Shown piece after piece: positions 1 to 9,995 of a stretch of DNA of 64,000 nucleotides. Location: assembly GCA_008690995.1 (NCBI GenBank), contig VRMN01000004.1, positions 1,674,001 to 1,738,000 of the forward strand. The letters run 5' to 3'. This DNA comes from Porphyridium purpureum (lineage: Eukaryota > Rhodophyta > Bangiophyceae > Porphyridiales > Porphyridiaceae). The translations under genes and the position numbers were made by a program. Position 1 is the stretch's first letter, and every line of letters starts with the position of its first letter. The notes beneath the pieces were generated by a model that saw only the letters and a list, made by a program, of their open reading frames with translations, did not search any database and was not told the DNA's origin.

Positions 1-1187
1 AACCGCACCGGGATCGCCGCGATTGGTGTGCGGTCGGGGGAAATGATGGCAATGACATGAGCCGCAATGCCATGTGGCGATTGCGTGACGACCCAAGTGG
101 CCGTTCTCCATAGCATGTGTAGACGGCCAAGTCTCAACATCAAGACGCACAGTAGATAGAGCGAGCGGCTCTGTTCGAGTTGGGAGCTGCGGCAGTCGAA
201 GTTGATACAGCCGCGAGAGGTCGATATTTAGCGATTTTCTAAAAGGCAGTGACGCCATACACCACCGTCGTTTGCACAAGCCACACAATGCTGGTGAAGG
301 CAAAAACCGTTTCTGCGGGCAACATTGACGCTCAGTGCCTTCATAGCACATACCTGCACATGTGCTTTTCGGTGGCGGGACCGGACGAGATTCTTGCTGG
401 TGTGCATCGCCCGACACATGCGTTGGATGTCAAGAAAGTGAACATCAATGACAAGGACCACCTTGCGCATGGGTGACCTTCTGACCATTCCATGAAGGTA
501 ATTCACCGTAAAAGTAGCGGGCTGTGGCATACGATTGGACCACGTTTGATGCCCTTAATTGGATCACTCTTAGCATAAACGAGCATGGTTGCCTCTTGGT
601 GACCGGTGGCAACCGCGTGATCCGCGCGCGGCGCGACACTGTGCTCGTTCAGTCCCTTGAAAATGCTCTGCCTTGGGTGTACGTGCATGCGAGCGCCGTA
701 CGCGTCCTCGGATATCAAATGTTTGACCAGATTACCGCGCCGGGCCTGACCAGAATGCAGCTGCATCAATCGCGCGGGAAAGCGCGTGGTTGCGGAATAC
801 TAGCCTGTGATGGTCAGGCAGACAAACGACCCTGTTTGCAAGTTCAAAACGTGCATCAGCCACGGCATCAGTCACAAAATATTCCAAAGAAAGATATCGT
901 GACTTTTTCCTGCCATCGAGTTCACCCATGCAGACCGACGTGCGCATCGTCATCTTCCTTCATGTGGTGAGAATGCAGCACTGCGCGAGACAAGCTGAGT
1001 TTCGTTCTCGGTTTTTCGAACCAATCATGCCATACGCAATGCACTGCGCAGGTCGTGCACGAACCGAATCAGTAATCCAAGTCTCTTTGCGCAACCGAAA
1101 CGTGCGACTTTGACGGTTTCGCCATTCCGAGTGTGAAAGCTACAAACCACTCGAGCGAAACCGCTTCTGTCCTGTACGCAGCTTTCC
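1..1187. other. No supported gene; left edge
   Basis: Only short open frames on both strands are present (longest about 148 codons and lacking an ATG start). On the minus strand two adjacent frames overlap near position 735-770 and could be a decayed or spliced gene, but nothing is recognisable in them. I see no RNA gene or repeat here. Confidence 0.4.
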
Positions 1188-2270
1188 CTAGAGTAGCAGA
1201 TTAAAGAATGCACTATTATCTTGCCGCGTCCCATCTTCAATGGCCTCGGGGCAGTTGACCAGCAGATCCACCGCGTTTTCTACGTCGCCATTTGCCTGCA
1301 GAAGCGCCCGAGATACTTTTCTGGGATCCATTTCTGCGCTCAGGTGCACGACTTGCTCGAGCTTGGAGATCGACAGCCGGAAGGACTGTTTCTGGAGGGA
1401 GCGAAACGTGACATGTGCGTTGCTCAGCAGCCAACCGCCGTCTTCGACACACCGTTCGACCAGCAGCGGTGGGTATGGTCCTACGCGAATGGCCTGGCCG
1501 CGGAACGTGTTTGAAATGCTGCATGGAAGTGATTCAGGATGGAAGCTGTTTGAAAACATGAGGTTGCCAGTGTCGTCGACACAAAATTCGCCATCCGAAA
1601 TGGGTACCTCATTGAGCTCATCCGGCAAGCTCTCCTCTAGCAGCGACTTTACCTGGAAGGAGGAGAAAAACCACTCGTGCCTGCAAAGCTCTGGTACCGA
1701 AATGTAGGGGCGACGGAGCTCGGCCGTCTCCATCCAGAGCAGGGCCTCCCGCCAGCTGCGGGGCGGAAGCGACGTGCGAAACTGGATTTCAATGGCGTGG
1801 TTGGCGGGAGCTCCAAGCTCGCGACTGTCACACGCGCTCCAGCGTGATTTAAGCCGCAGCGGCTTACTTTTCATGCCGCGAGCGGTATCCAAGCGGCAAT
1901 ACTCATTCTTGGCGGCGAGTTTCTTTGACGCGCGAATTGTGGTCTGCGACGCCTTGGGGAACGAGCCCCAAGCGAGCAGTGTGTCCTTGTAATAATTCTG
2001 GAGCAACTCTAGCGAGCCAAACTGCGCATAAAAGTTCTGCAAGCGCTTCTCGTAGCGCAGCCGAAACGCGCGTTTCCACAGATGCTCATGGCAAACGGTG
2101 CTTTTCCTTGCAGTTGCGCGCCAATGCGAACACACGCGCCCGAGTTCCATCAATGTGTACACGTCGTCGCAGCAGTTTTCGATAATCAGCAGCAACACAT
2201 CCTCGGGAATAAGCTGCGCCAGCCCAAACCCACCGAGCTTGGCAATGCCGCGCTCCTCGTCAGTCGCCAT
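1188..2270 (-). CDS. F-box protein with C-terminal UBA-like segment
   Basis: This 360-residue protein is probably a substrate receptor of an SCF (Skp1-Cullin-F-box) ubiquitin ligase. Residues about 17-65 read as an F-box: an acidic Leu/Ile-rich helix, then a Cys-x-His-Trp-Arg segment and a LWKRAFRLRY-like end. The middle has no repeats or recognised substrate domain. The last ~50 residues contain a short helical segment ending in a GDVENAVDLLVN motif, as in UBA or UBA-like domains. The start is the ATG at 2270; an upstream in-frame GTG adds only five residues. It shares a 137-bp promoter with RMT2. What is known: F-box proteins bind Skp1. The UBA assignment is inference from one motif. Confidence 0.75.
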   Translation of the reverse strand: MATDEERGIAKLGGFGLAQLIPEDVLLLIIENCCDDVYTLMELGRVCSHWRATARKSTVCHEHLWKRAFRLRYEKRLQNFYAQFGSLELLQNYYKDTLLAWGSFPKASQTTIRASKKLAAKNEYCRLDTARGMKSKPLRLKSRWSACDSRELGAPANHAIEIQFRTSLPPRSWREALLWMETAELRRPYISVPELCRHEWFFSSFQVKSLLEESLPDELNEVPISDGEFCVDDTGNLMFSNSFHPESLPCSISNTFRGQAIRVGPYPPLLVERCVEDGGWLLSNAHVTFRSLQKQSFRLSISKLEQVVHLSAEMDPRKVSRALLQANGDVENAVDLLVNCPEAIEDGTRQDNSAFFNLLL

Positions 2271-2407
2271 CCCCTTCCCTGCCACCCCATCTGCTTCCCT
2301 GCCCCCTCATCTGCTTCCCTGGCCCCTCATCTGCCCGTTCACTGCCGTCCACAAAAGCTGCGGCCATAAAGGAAAGGAAGGGGGAAAGCCAACGGGGGTA
2401 GGAGAGA
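2271..2407. promoter_or_regulatory. Shared divergent promoter with 22-bp direct repeats
   Basis: This 137-bp interval separates the ATGs of the F-box gene and RMT2. Positions about 2287-2333 hold roughly three imperfect copies of a pyrimidine-rich unit of about 22 bp built around CATCTGCTTCCCTG. No other space exists for either promoter. Confidence 0.55.
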
Positions 2408-3511
2408 ATGGGTGGGACTGCCGAGACAGGGGAGGCCGCCACGGCGGCGCGATTTATCGATGCTGCTGGGCGCGGAGACAGCGAGCTTCTTTCGGAATTG
2501 CTAGGCAGAGAGGGTTCGGACCCGGTGCACTGGGTCGATTCGGACACGGGTCGAAATGCATTGTTCGTGGCCGCTGAAAATGGGCACGTGACCAGCGTGG
2601 AGTTACTGCTTGGCGTGCTTCCATGGAACTCGGTAGATCCCCTGACTGGCATTAGCGCCGGCGATGTTGCCAAGAATAATGGCCACGAGACAGTTTTCAC
2701 GGCGCTTGTGAATGCCGGTATCCGAACTGAGCTGTTGCTCAACATGATGATGGAAGACGCTGAGCCAGCGGAAGACGAGAGAGATGGTATGGAGGAGCAA
2801 GATGACCCCAGCATAAGTCCTCAAGCTGTGGTGAACGCAGACTATCTGGCGCAAAAGCTGGCCTTCGAGACTGCGGCTTCAGGGCAAGAACAGCTCGTGT
2901 CGTCTGAACGCGATGGCGTGATGATGGGCTGGGAAAAGCCACTCATGGAGATGCACGCGGCGGTGATTTGCAAAAATACCGACTCAAACGGCGAGCGACA
3001 TGTCTTGAACGTCGGATTCGGCCTGGGGCTTGTCGACGGGTTTATCCAAAGCTTCAAACCGGATAGCCACACGATCATCGAGGCGCACCCAGACGTCTAC
3101 AGACACATGGAGCAGACAGGATGGACGTCCAAGCCTGGCGTAAGAGTCCTGTTTGCGAGATGGCAGGATGTGATCGAGCAGTTCTGCGATCGAGAATACA
3201 CAGGAATCTTTTGGGATACGTTTGGCGAGGATTACCGCGAAATGAGGAATTTTCACGACCTCTTGCCTGGTATTCTGCGTCCTTCGGTCGGCGTCTACTC
3301 CTTTTTCAATGGTCTGTGTGCTACCAGTCAGCTGTTCCATCAAGTGGCGCTCGGCGTTGCCGAAATTGATCTAAAGGAACTAGGCATGACCTTGCAATTT
3401 GAGAATGTCAAGATCCGCGATGGTGTCTTGAAGGAGGAGACGTGGGCTGGTATCAAGCGCCAGTATTGGAGCTTGGAGAATTATAGTTTACCCATATGTA
3501 AGCTGCCGTAG
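2408..3511 (+). CDS. RMT2: Protein arginine N5-methyltransferase, RMT2 type
   Basis: This 367-residue protein matches the type IV arginine methyltransferase family, which in yeast methylates the delta nitrogen of an arginine in ribosomal protein Rpl12. The N-terminal ~110 residues form ankyrin-like repeats (motifs GRNALFVAAENGH and GISAGDVAKNNGHETV). After an acidic linker comes the methyltransferase part, with the SAM-binding glycine loop LNVGFGLGLVDG near residue 200, the acidic strand end IIEAHPDV near 220, and GIFWDTFGEDYREM near 265, which is typical of the GAMT/RMT2 group. The length is normal for RMT2. The gene converges on the next one with 30 bp between stops. Substrate is inferred from yeast. 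Confidence 0.92.
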   Translation: MGGTAETGEAATAARFIDAAGRGDSELLSELLGREGSDPVHWVDSDTGRNALFVAAENGHVTSVELLLGVLPWNSVDPLTGISAGDVAKNNGHETVFTALVNAGIRTELLLNMMMEDAEPAEDERDGMEEQDDPSISPQAVVNADYLAQKLAFETAASGQEQLVSSERDGVMMGWEKPLMEMHAAVICKNTDSNGERHVLNVGFGLGLVDGFIQSFKPDSHTIIEAHPDVYRHMEQTGWTSKPGVRVLFARWQDVIEQFCDREYTGIFWDTFGEDYREMRNFHDLLPGILRPSVGVYSFFNGLCATSQLFHQVALGVAEIDLKELGMTLQFENVKIRDGVLKEETWAGIKRQYWSLENYSLPICKLP

Positions 3512-3541
3512 CTTCGATTGTGCCGTCGGTTCGCGTGTTCT

Positions 3542-5542
3542 TCACTCGGGATCGTCCAAGCTCGTGACAAAGTGAAGCGCTTCTTGTACGCGGTTCATGT
3601 TTAGCAATGCTTCCTCCTTGTCGCGCGAGTCAATTCCGGCTGCGAACGCGCTTTGCAAGCCCTGCAGCTGCTTCTTATGTACCGAACACACCATGTACGT
3701 CTGTATGGCGCCCCAACCATTTGTCTTGCAAAGCATTCGAGCTCGAATTGGAATTTTAACATACTGTCCACTATCCTCACCTCCCGGCCGCGCGTAGTCC
3801 GGAACACATAGCGCGTCTGGCCCGAACTCGGCATAGATGTTCTCGGGCGTCGCACCTTCGCGGTCCACAAAGTTGATCGGCGCCACGGCAAGGGTTGAGA
3901 CTGCTCCGTCAATGGGATCAGTTATCACCAAGAACCCACCCGGTCGTAAAGCGCCCACAGCATGGCGCAATGCGCGCAGCAAAAAGTCCCGGCGACTGTG
4001 TCCTACAATAGCATCGTTCACTTGATGCAACACAAGACTGAACACGTACAGATCACAAACCGACGAGTGCACCGCGGCATGTGACGAGGCTTCCAGGTCT
4101 GTCGTGTGGCTGAAAGCTTTACTGCCTGTGGCGAGGTCCCGGAACAGCACGTGCCGCAATTGGACACATTTCCGCGCATGATCCCTGACCATATGTTCAT
4201 TTTGCTCGTTGGCCGCGTCAAGTGCTGCCTTCTTCTCCAAGAGCCGGACGATACACGCACCGGAAGCCTCTCCCACTGATGCGCGCACCGTGAGGGGTAT
4301 CTGCGGGAGCAGCTTGCGCTCCAACAGTTCCATGACCCAGCTGAGAAGCGTCAGATTTGGGCCTGCGCCATCCTCCATCCAGTCCACGGAATCCTTGGCC
4401 AAGGCCTGGATTAGGCCGGCAACAAGTGCGACGGAAAAAGTGCGCAAAGACTGCATCAGTAGGCCCGCCAAACTGTGCCCAAAGCTGCCATCGTACGAGT
4501 ACTCACTCGCTTCGGGGCTTATGACGCGAATGTGCAGACTGCAGTTTTCGGCCAGCTTGTGGCAGGCCAAAGCATTTCGAGAATGCAAATCGCCCCCGCC
4601 CCCAAAGCCACTCCAGTGGATCATTTGGGCGAAGCACATGTACTCTGGCGTATCGGCTGGATACGCCCGCAACGTGAGCGCGAGTTTATGCGCAGCCTCA
4701 ATGTCAGGATACTGATCAAGGGCTTTCCGGTACCGGCTGGCCAAAACTTGCTCAAACAGCGCTGGTGTCGTCCGCGGAAGCGATTCCGTGAGGGCGTGGG
4801 CCACCGCGAGATCGAGAGCAATTGCATACGGCTGCCAACCGCACACGGAGGAGCCGTCAAACTCGAAATCCCTCGGCTTCGGAAGCGCCTGCGCTGAGGG
4901 AATCCGAGCGGATGAGGATGGCGAGTCGCTCACAAGCATCGGCAGCAAGATGCGGAGCGACTCGAGCACGAGCTGATAAAAGCGCAACCCCGTGGCGAAC
5001 TCGAGAAACAATTTTTGGTGCTGCGGCAGCTCGTCGTCAGGAACAGCGTGTATGGACCGATAGCAATCGACGAGCTCTCCTGCGATCGATGCGAATAGAA
5101 TCGTTTTCGGCTGCTCATCCTGTGCCGCAGCCGCCTTGTCTGCGTCTAGGTCCGCAAACTGCAGCATTTCGGCGCTCAGCGCGGAGAGCCGACTGACGAG
5201 GGTCTCAAAGGGCGTCGGCAGGTGGAGCAGCTCCTCTGGCGCCTCGCGCTCATGCACAATCTGCTTGACCTGTGCCTCCCAAGCACGCGTACCGTCACGC
5301 ATCACCTTCTCCACCAAGAAATCATGCAGCAAGGCGTCCATCTTGTGCGCGACGGCGGCGTCGCGAATCTCCTTATTGTGCCATTCGCGCAGCACCTTCA
5401 CGTCGGCAATTTCCGCCGGCAGGTCGCTCAGCTCCAGGCATTGCAGATGATCCATTTGACGCCGACGCACCTGCCGTAACGCACGGAGTTCACAGCCGCA
5501 GTAGCTCCTCCACGACCGCGTCCCAACTCTCAGCGCCTTCAT
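3542..5542 (-). CDS. Unknown 666-residue protein with methyltransferase-like tail
   Basis: I do not recognise this protein as a named family. The first ~440 residues are mainly helical, with a Leu- and Glu-rich N-terminal third and no catalytic motif that I can name. The C-terminal ~170 residues resemble the second half of a class I SAM methyltransferase: a VFSLVLHQVNDA segment, then a helix and ALRPGGFLVITDP, which matches the post-loop strand of that fold. A clear GxGxG cofactor loop is not visible upstream, so the domain may be degenerate or strongly diverged. The start is the ATG at 5542; an ATG at residue 30 is an alternative, and the Arg-rich first 30 residues could be an organelle presequence. 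Coding potential is strong because the frame is long and uninterrupted. Confidence 0.75.
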   Translation of the reverse strand: MKALRVGTRSWRSYCGCELRALRQVRRRQMDHLQCLELSDLPAEIADVKVLREWHNKEIRDAAVAHKMDALLHDFLVEKVMRDGTRAWEAQVKQIVHEREAPEELLHLPTPFETLVSRLSALSAEMLQFADLDADKAAAAQDEQPKTILFASIAGELVDCYRSIHAVPDDELPQHQKLFLEFATGLRFYQLVLESLRILLPMLVSDSPSSSARIPSAQALPKPRDFEFDGSSVCGWQPYAIALDLAVAHALTESLPRTTPALFEQVLASRYRKALDQYPDIEAAHKLALTLRAYPADTPEYMCFAQMIHWSGFGGGGDLHSRNALACHKLAENCSLHIRVISPEASEYSYDGSFGHSLAGLLMQSLRTFSVALVAGLIQALAKDSVDWMEDGAGPNLTLLSWVMELLERKLLPQIPLTVRASVGEASGACIVRLLEKKAALDAANEQNEHMVRDHARKCVQLRHVLFRDLATGSKAFSHTTDLEASSHAAVHSSVCDLYVFSLVLHQVNDAIVGHSRRDFLLRALRHAVGALRPGGFLVITDPIDGAVSTLAVAPINFVDREGATPENIYAEFGPDALCVPDYARPGGEDSGQYVKIPIRARMLCKTNGWGAIQTYMVCSVHKKQLQGLQSAFAAGIDSRDKEEALLNMNRVQEALHFVTSLDDPE

Positions 5543-6834
5543 CTACTTCTCCACGCGCACAAGCTGCGCACCAGCCGCGCCCGCCATCGATTTTCAAGTA
5601 GTGTTCAGTTCTGGGGGTTCAGCTTCAGCGCCAGGTGTTTTCGCGGAGAAAAGGCCGTGTGGCGATTGCGAGATGGTCGCGCAGACGATGATGGCGCAGC
5701 ACGCGGCACACGGCGAGGCTCTCTTCCCACGCGCTGCACGAGACTGGCACATGACAATGTGCATCACGCGCCGCGGTGATGGCGATGGATGCTTTTGACG
5801 ACACCGAAAAACAAAGCACGAAAAAGGAACGTGGCCGTGATTTCATTTTGTGCACAACGACTGTCAATTGCTCACGTTCAGTGCGAGTCAGACTGGCCGA
5901 CAATAAAATGGGGACCGCGCGTTTGTTGCTCTGGCCCCCGACTTTGTGGATTGGGTTCCGTGCAATGCTTAAGTGTGTGTATTAAACTGGAAGAGCGCCG
6001 CTGGCGTTGCAGAAAAATGGTCGGTGCAGGAAAAGGACCTCGCTCAGACATTGAAGATCGAGTCGGTGTCGGATGTGCTCGATGACGAGCAGTGCACATG
6101 CCAGCTGATGGGAAAAGCCTCTTCGTGGTCCTTCTCCAACCAGACACCGATCTCCACCTCTTCCACGCCGGAGGACAAATGTTGGGAATCTAGCTGTACC
6201 CTCAATCGAGCGTGGGTGTACAGTGCGCATTTGCCGCAGTGTGAGGGGGAGGAGTGGTGGCGTGTCGAGAGGAGCAGGCCGGCAGCGCCCGGCAGCCGCA
6301 GTCTTTGTCCGCATTCAGACATGGCGTGCGTGCTGCGGACTCCGACAATCCGTAGTGTGGGTATTCACCTCGTAGAGAGACACTCTGTTGTCCACGCCCG
6401 CTGTAGTCTCCAGGTATGAGTAAACTCTTGTGCCAAACAAAAGTCGGCTGCATCGAGCCGTCTGCGTTCATACTTCGTGCCTTTGGGGTTGTCGACACAC
6501 GGCTCTACTCTCCGCGCTCCTGCGCAGCGACGCTTATACACTGGTACGCACTTCCTAGAAGCTTGTTTATCACACCGACTCGCACGCCGCTTCCACAGCT
6601 AAGAAAGTCAAGCCGTCTCGCATGCAAATGCTGCGTCTGTCGACGCCGCCACCGCCAGCACGCCGCGATCTGCGCACCAGAGATATTACCGCGATGAGAC
6701 GCGTCTTGGTGCGCGCCGCCGCATCGGAGCAGAGCTGAGGGAACGTGAATGAGGGCAACGTTGTGAGTGGGCATCGAGTGTGTGACAGGGAGGTTTGGTG
6801 CGTCCGTGCGTGAGTGTTTCTTTGCGTGTTTACA
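5543..6834. other. Intergenic, 1.3 kb, only short frames
   Basis: No recognisable gene. The most protein-like frames are an ATG-started 92-codon frame on the minus strand (6044-6322) and an overlapping plus-strand frame (5973-6419) without an ATG start. Both look unremarkable and at most one could be real. A GTACAGTG octamer lies at 6218-6225. Confidence 0.4.
6044..6322 (-). CDS. Possible small protein of 92 residues
   Basis: An ATG-started open frame of 92 codons lies alone in a 1.3-kb gap. Its C-terminal half is acidic and ends in a Ser/Asp-rich tail. It has no recognised domain. An overlapping frame on the other strand is also open, so this may be chance. Confidence 0.2.
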   Translation of the reverse strand: MSECGQRLRLPGAAGLLLSTRHHSSPSHCGKCALYTHARLRVQLDSQHLSSGVEEVEIGVWLEKDHEEAFPISWHVHCSSSSTSDTDSIFNV

Positions 6835-7392
6835 ATGGCGTTCGTAGCAGCTGCGGCGGTGCGGTTGACGGCCGCACCAAACCGCTGTGCCAACGTCGCT
6901 CCGGCGCGATCGGTCGGCGTGGCCTTTGCGCCGCGCCGCAGCACAGCAGTTGCGCGCTCAAACGCCGTCGATGTAAGGATGATGGCTGCCGCCGCAGCCG
7001 GAGATACGGTCGGTGTGCACTACACGGGGACCTTGGAAGGCGGCGCGGTGTTTGATTCCAGTCGCGAGCGCGAGCCGCTCGTGGTCACGCTGGGACAGGG
7101 GCAGGTCATCCCGGGCTTTGAGAAGGCGCTCATGGGCATGAGCGTCGGGGACACGACCGACGTGCATATTCCAGTAGAGGAGGCATATGGCCCGAGGCGC
7201 GATGACTTGGTCGTCAAAATGGAGCGCAGCAAGGGACCCGAGGGTCTGGATGCTGGCATGATGGTCCAGCTCTCGAACGGGCAGCCCGCGCAGGTGACCG
7301 AGGTGACGAGCGAGTTTATCACCATCGATGTCAACCACCCACTCGCGGGCCAGGCGCTCAACTTTAACCTCGAGCTCATGTCTATCAACTAG
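6835..7392 (+). CDS. Plastid-targeted SlyD-type FKBP peptidyl-prolyl isomerase
   Basis: This 185-residue protein is a peptidyl-prolyl cis-trans isomerase and folding chaperone of the SlyD-like FKBP group. The first ~48 residues are an Ala/Arg/Ser-rich presequence starting MAFVAAAAVRL, with Phe at position 3, fitting a red-algal stromal transit peptide. From about residue 55 come GDTVGVHYTGTLEGGAVFDSS, then PLVVTLGQGQVIPGFEKAL and MSVGD, the standard FKBP core. An insert-in-flap region follows (AYGPRRDDLVVKMERS to LSNGQPAQVTEV) and the end is NHPLAGQALNFNLEL, both diagnostic of SlyD. No long His/Cys metal-binding tail is present, unlike bacterial SlyD. The start is the ATG at 6835. A stromal location is inferred. 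Confidence 0.92.
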   Translation: MAFVAAAAVRLTAAPNRCANVAPARSVGVAFAPRRSTAVARSNAVDVRMMAAAAAGDTVGVHYTGTLEGGAVFDSSREREPLVVTLGQGQVIPGFEKALMGMSVGDTTDVHIPVEEAYGPRRDDLVVKMERSKGPEGLDAGMMVQLSNGQPAQVTEVTSEFITIDVNHPLAGQALNFNLELMSIN

Positions 7393-7952
7393 GCTTCGAG
7401 GAGGCAGAGCGCAGCTAAGCAAGTGCAGAAGATGATATGGGACCAGGAGGAGGTTCCCCGCATCAGTTCTACTGTAATGGCTTGTTTGTTTGTTTTTTCA
7501 GTCTTCAAAGTTGCGTATGAGAGCTCGCAAAGGGCGGTGTATGTTGTGAGAAGTGCGGATTCCCGAAAGCATGCGCGGTGGAGTGCGTTTTCGCTTCGCC
7601 TGTAGTAGATCTTTGATAAATCTTGCTTTCATTTGCCGCGCATGCCCTCATAAAATGCGGGGGGTAGAAAGAATTGTTTGCTCCTTTCTTCATGGAACTG
7701 GAAGCAAATGTCGTGTCAAGGCTAGGCGACTCGAGGAACACTGATATCCTTTATGACGATCGCGAAAGCCGGTTCTTGGCCTCCACCAAGACCAGTCTTT
7801 CTTGGAAAATTAGAGCCTTCGTACCGCTCGCACTGGTCTGGCCTTTGTAATTCGTGGCCGGGAGCGTCGCGAAATGAGGTCCTGTTCATCGTAGCAAACT
7901 TTCTTGCGTGCTTCTGCACCACAAGCGAACTCAAACATAATGACGCCAGTCT
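7393..7952. other. Intergenic between convergent genes
   Basis: This 560-bp interval lies between the stops of the FKBP and HAD phosphatase genes. It is AT-richer than the flanks, has several T- and A-rich runs, and presumably holds both 3' UTRs. No gene is supported. Confidence 0.5.
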
Positions 7953-8900
7953 TTATGCTGCTACCGCGGCCTTTGCTTCAACCAGCGCAAGCACGGCGCG
8001 GAGCGCCTCTTCTGTCCCGCGCGGGCCCGGCGACGACGTGATGGTCCAGTGCGGGTTGCGTGCCGCCGCTTGCTTGACAGAGGCATGTGTGACACCCGGC
8101 AGGAAGCCACGCCCAACAAGCTCGCCCAGCTCAATGTCGTTATCATCGTCAAAAATTGCAACCGAGTCGGCCGCCGCAATGCGCTCCACCTCGAGCACAT
8201 ACGCAGCAGCATTCCGCTTGCCCGAGCTGCTCGGGTAAACATCGGCCTTGCCCAAGTTGAAAGACATGCTCAGCGCGCCATTGAACTGCGCGAGAACATT
8301 GCGAAGGTCTTGCTCGGTCTTGCCCGGCGATGCGGCCACATCGACGCGAAAGCTGGTGTAATAGTCGCGGGTGTCGAGCTTCCACTCGCCTGGTCGCGCA
8401 GCAAATACGCGGTAGGCGTCCCACAAGGTGCCTTCGCGCCGCTCTGGCGGCGGCGCGTTTTCGCTGGACGGAACGAGCTCTTGTGGCACGTACGTTGCGG
8501 CTCCAATCTCCGCCGCATATCGCGTTGCCGTCCAATTTGCATCCAGTGCGCCGCCTTTCAACATGCGACCGCCGTTCTCACAAAACTCGTAATCCGCGAG
8601 CGGCAGCGCGGCGCGGCGGACCGCAAACGTGGACGATCGCGCGCCCGTGATGATGACGAATTTGACGTCGCTCTCCCGCAAGCGCTGCACGAGCGCGAGC
8701 GTGTTGAGCGAGATACACGCCGCGGGTGTTGTCCCGCTAGCCGGCATCAGCGCGCACTCGAATGTGTCCCCGGTGTCCTTGTACTTGAGCGTCAATGTCC
8801 TTAGACTCTCATTCTGCGATACGACGTGCGCGTACCCCGTCCACTCCTTCTCATAATGCACCAACGTGCCGTCCAAATCACTGAAAACCACACGCACCAT
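7953..8900 (-). CDS. HAD-superfamily (Cof-like) sugar-phosphate phosphatase
   Basis: This 315-residue protein belongs to the haloacid dehalogenase phosphatases with a type C2 cap (Cof/sucrose-phosphatase-like). Motif I, FSDLDGTLVHYEKEW, begins at residue 5 and holds the nucleophile Asp and the acid/base Asp. Motif II is VKFVIITGARSS near residue 80. The Mg-binding motif IV is IFDDDNDIELGEL near residue 260. The cap lies between, with a GRMLK-type segment near 110. The start is the ATG at 8900, just before motif I; the frame stays open further upstream through a non-ATG extension, which is unlikely to be translated. The 5' region has a (GA)n run on the coding strand. The precise substrate cannot be told. 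Confidence 0.88.
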   Translation of the reverse strand: MVRVVFSDLDGTLVHYEKEWTGYAHVVSQNESLRTLTLKYKDTGDTFECALMPASGTTPAACISLNTLALVQRLRESDVKFVIITGARSSTFAVRRAALPLADYEFCENGGRMLKGGALDANWTATRYAAEIGAATYVPQELVPSSENAPPPERREGTLWDAYRVFAARPGEWKLDTRDYYTSFRVDVAASPGKTEQDLRNVLAQFNGALSMSFNLGKADVYPSSSGKRNAAAYVLEVERIAAADSVAIFDDDNDIELGELVGRGFLPGVTHASVKQAAARNPHWTITSSPGPRGTEEALRAVLALVEAKAAVAA

Positions 8901-9340
8901 CTCCACGCTCTGCTGCTTCTCAGCGTCCCACGATACTCGCTCTACCACCACAACACAACCGCTCTCTCGTTTTCTCACTCCCTCTCTCTCTCTCTTTCTG
9001 CGGATACATGTGACCACCGGTCGTCCACCAGCAACGGACTCGGTATTTCTTCAGCATTTCTGCGCGTGAACTGACTGCTGCTCGCTAGCGCGCACACACG
9101 CGAAGGCTATCCTTTGCGCCATGGCTGCGCTCGCCAATGACAGCGCATTCTATGCCACGGCGTCTGTCCTGTAACTCGTTGCCTGTCTTGCCAATGTGAC
9201 ACACACAGACACATACACTCGCACAATAACCGCGCGCGTCCACGCTCATCTTGCGCATGCCGTCGTTGTCCAGCGCGGCCATCACGGCGTCTACACAGCT
9301 TATCGTTCATCATTGATCAACTGAGTTTATCTGCCACGAC

Positions 9341-9370
9341 CAAGGCCAAGGCCAGGGCCAAGGCCAAGGC
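9341..9370. repeat. CCAAGG hexamer repeat
   Basis: Five imperfect copies of CAAGGC/CCAAGG follow one another in the intergenic region, giving an Ala-Leu repeat in one chance minus-strand frame. Confidence 0.8.
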
Positions 9371-9716
9371 TGCGAGCCTGCGAGCCAGGTCTGGCGCGTG
9401 CGGGTGACGGGCCGGAGATGTGTCGCATGCTGCCGGCACCATCGGCGTCTCCAATGCAAGGACGGACAGTCTTTGTTCGCTCGACGCGTGCGCGTTTATC
9501 ACTCAGTCGGGGTGTTTACATAGAAAAACATCAGAACAGCGGTTGGCGTGTGAGCGTGTGGTGAGAAGGAAGGAGAGCGAGGCAGAGAGGAAGGGCGGCG
9601 ACTGCCGGGTGTGGTGGTGGGTGGAGAGGGACGGGGAAGGAGGAGGCCAGTGTCGGATCCCGCAGTTTGGGTGCGCGGCTGGACGCACGCGCGCTGGGAA
9701 TTCGGCTCTGGGGGGT

Positions 9717-9739
9717 TGTGTGTGTGTGTGTGTGTGTGT
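9717..9739. repeat. (GT)n microsatellite
   Basis: About eleven GT dinucleotides in a row lie 255 bp before the glycosyltransferase start. Confidence 0.9.
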
Positions 9740-9995
9740 TCTAAGAGTGTTTCGTTTGTGTGCTCGACGCCGACAGTGGTGTCGCGGTTGTGTTCGAGGC
9801 GACGTGCAGGGTGTTTGGGTAGACAAGGGATTCAGGGAAAGTGGGGTGGATGCATGTGAGCAGCTGAAAGCTGTCGGAAGACGACAGGTTGTGGCTTGGG
9901 AGTCGCGTGCTTTGCATAGTATTGGCGCCGCGGCGCGTGTCCTCCTCACGTAGCGTCGCGTTGGTGGGCCCGCTGGCCGTTGGTCACACTTGAGC

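Larger units (their letters stand above)
8901..9995. other. Divergent intergenic region with simple repeats
   Basis: This 1.1-kb stretch separates the HAD phosphatase and the double glycosyltransferase. It holds a (CT)n run at about 8977-8997, a CCAAGG-type hexamer run at 9341-9370 and a (GT)n run at 9717-9739. No gene is supported. Confidence 0.5.
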
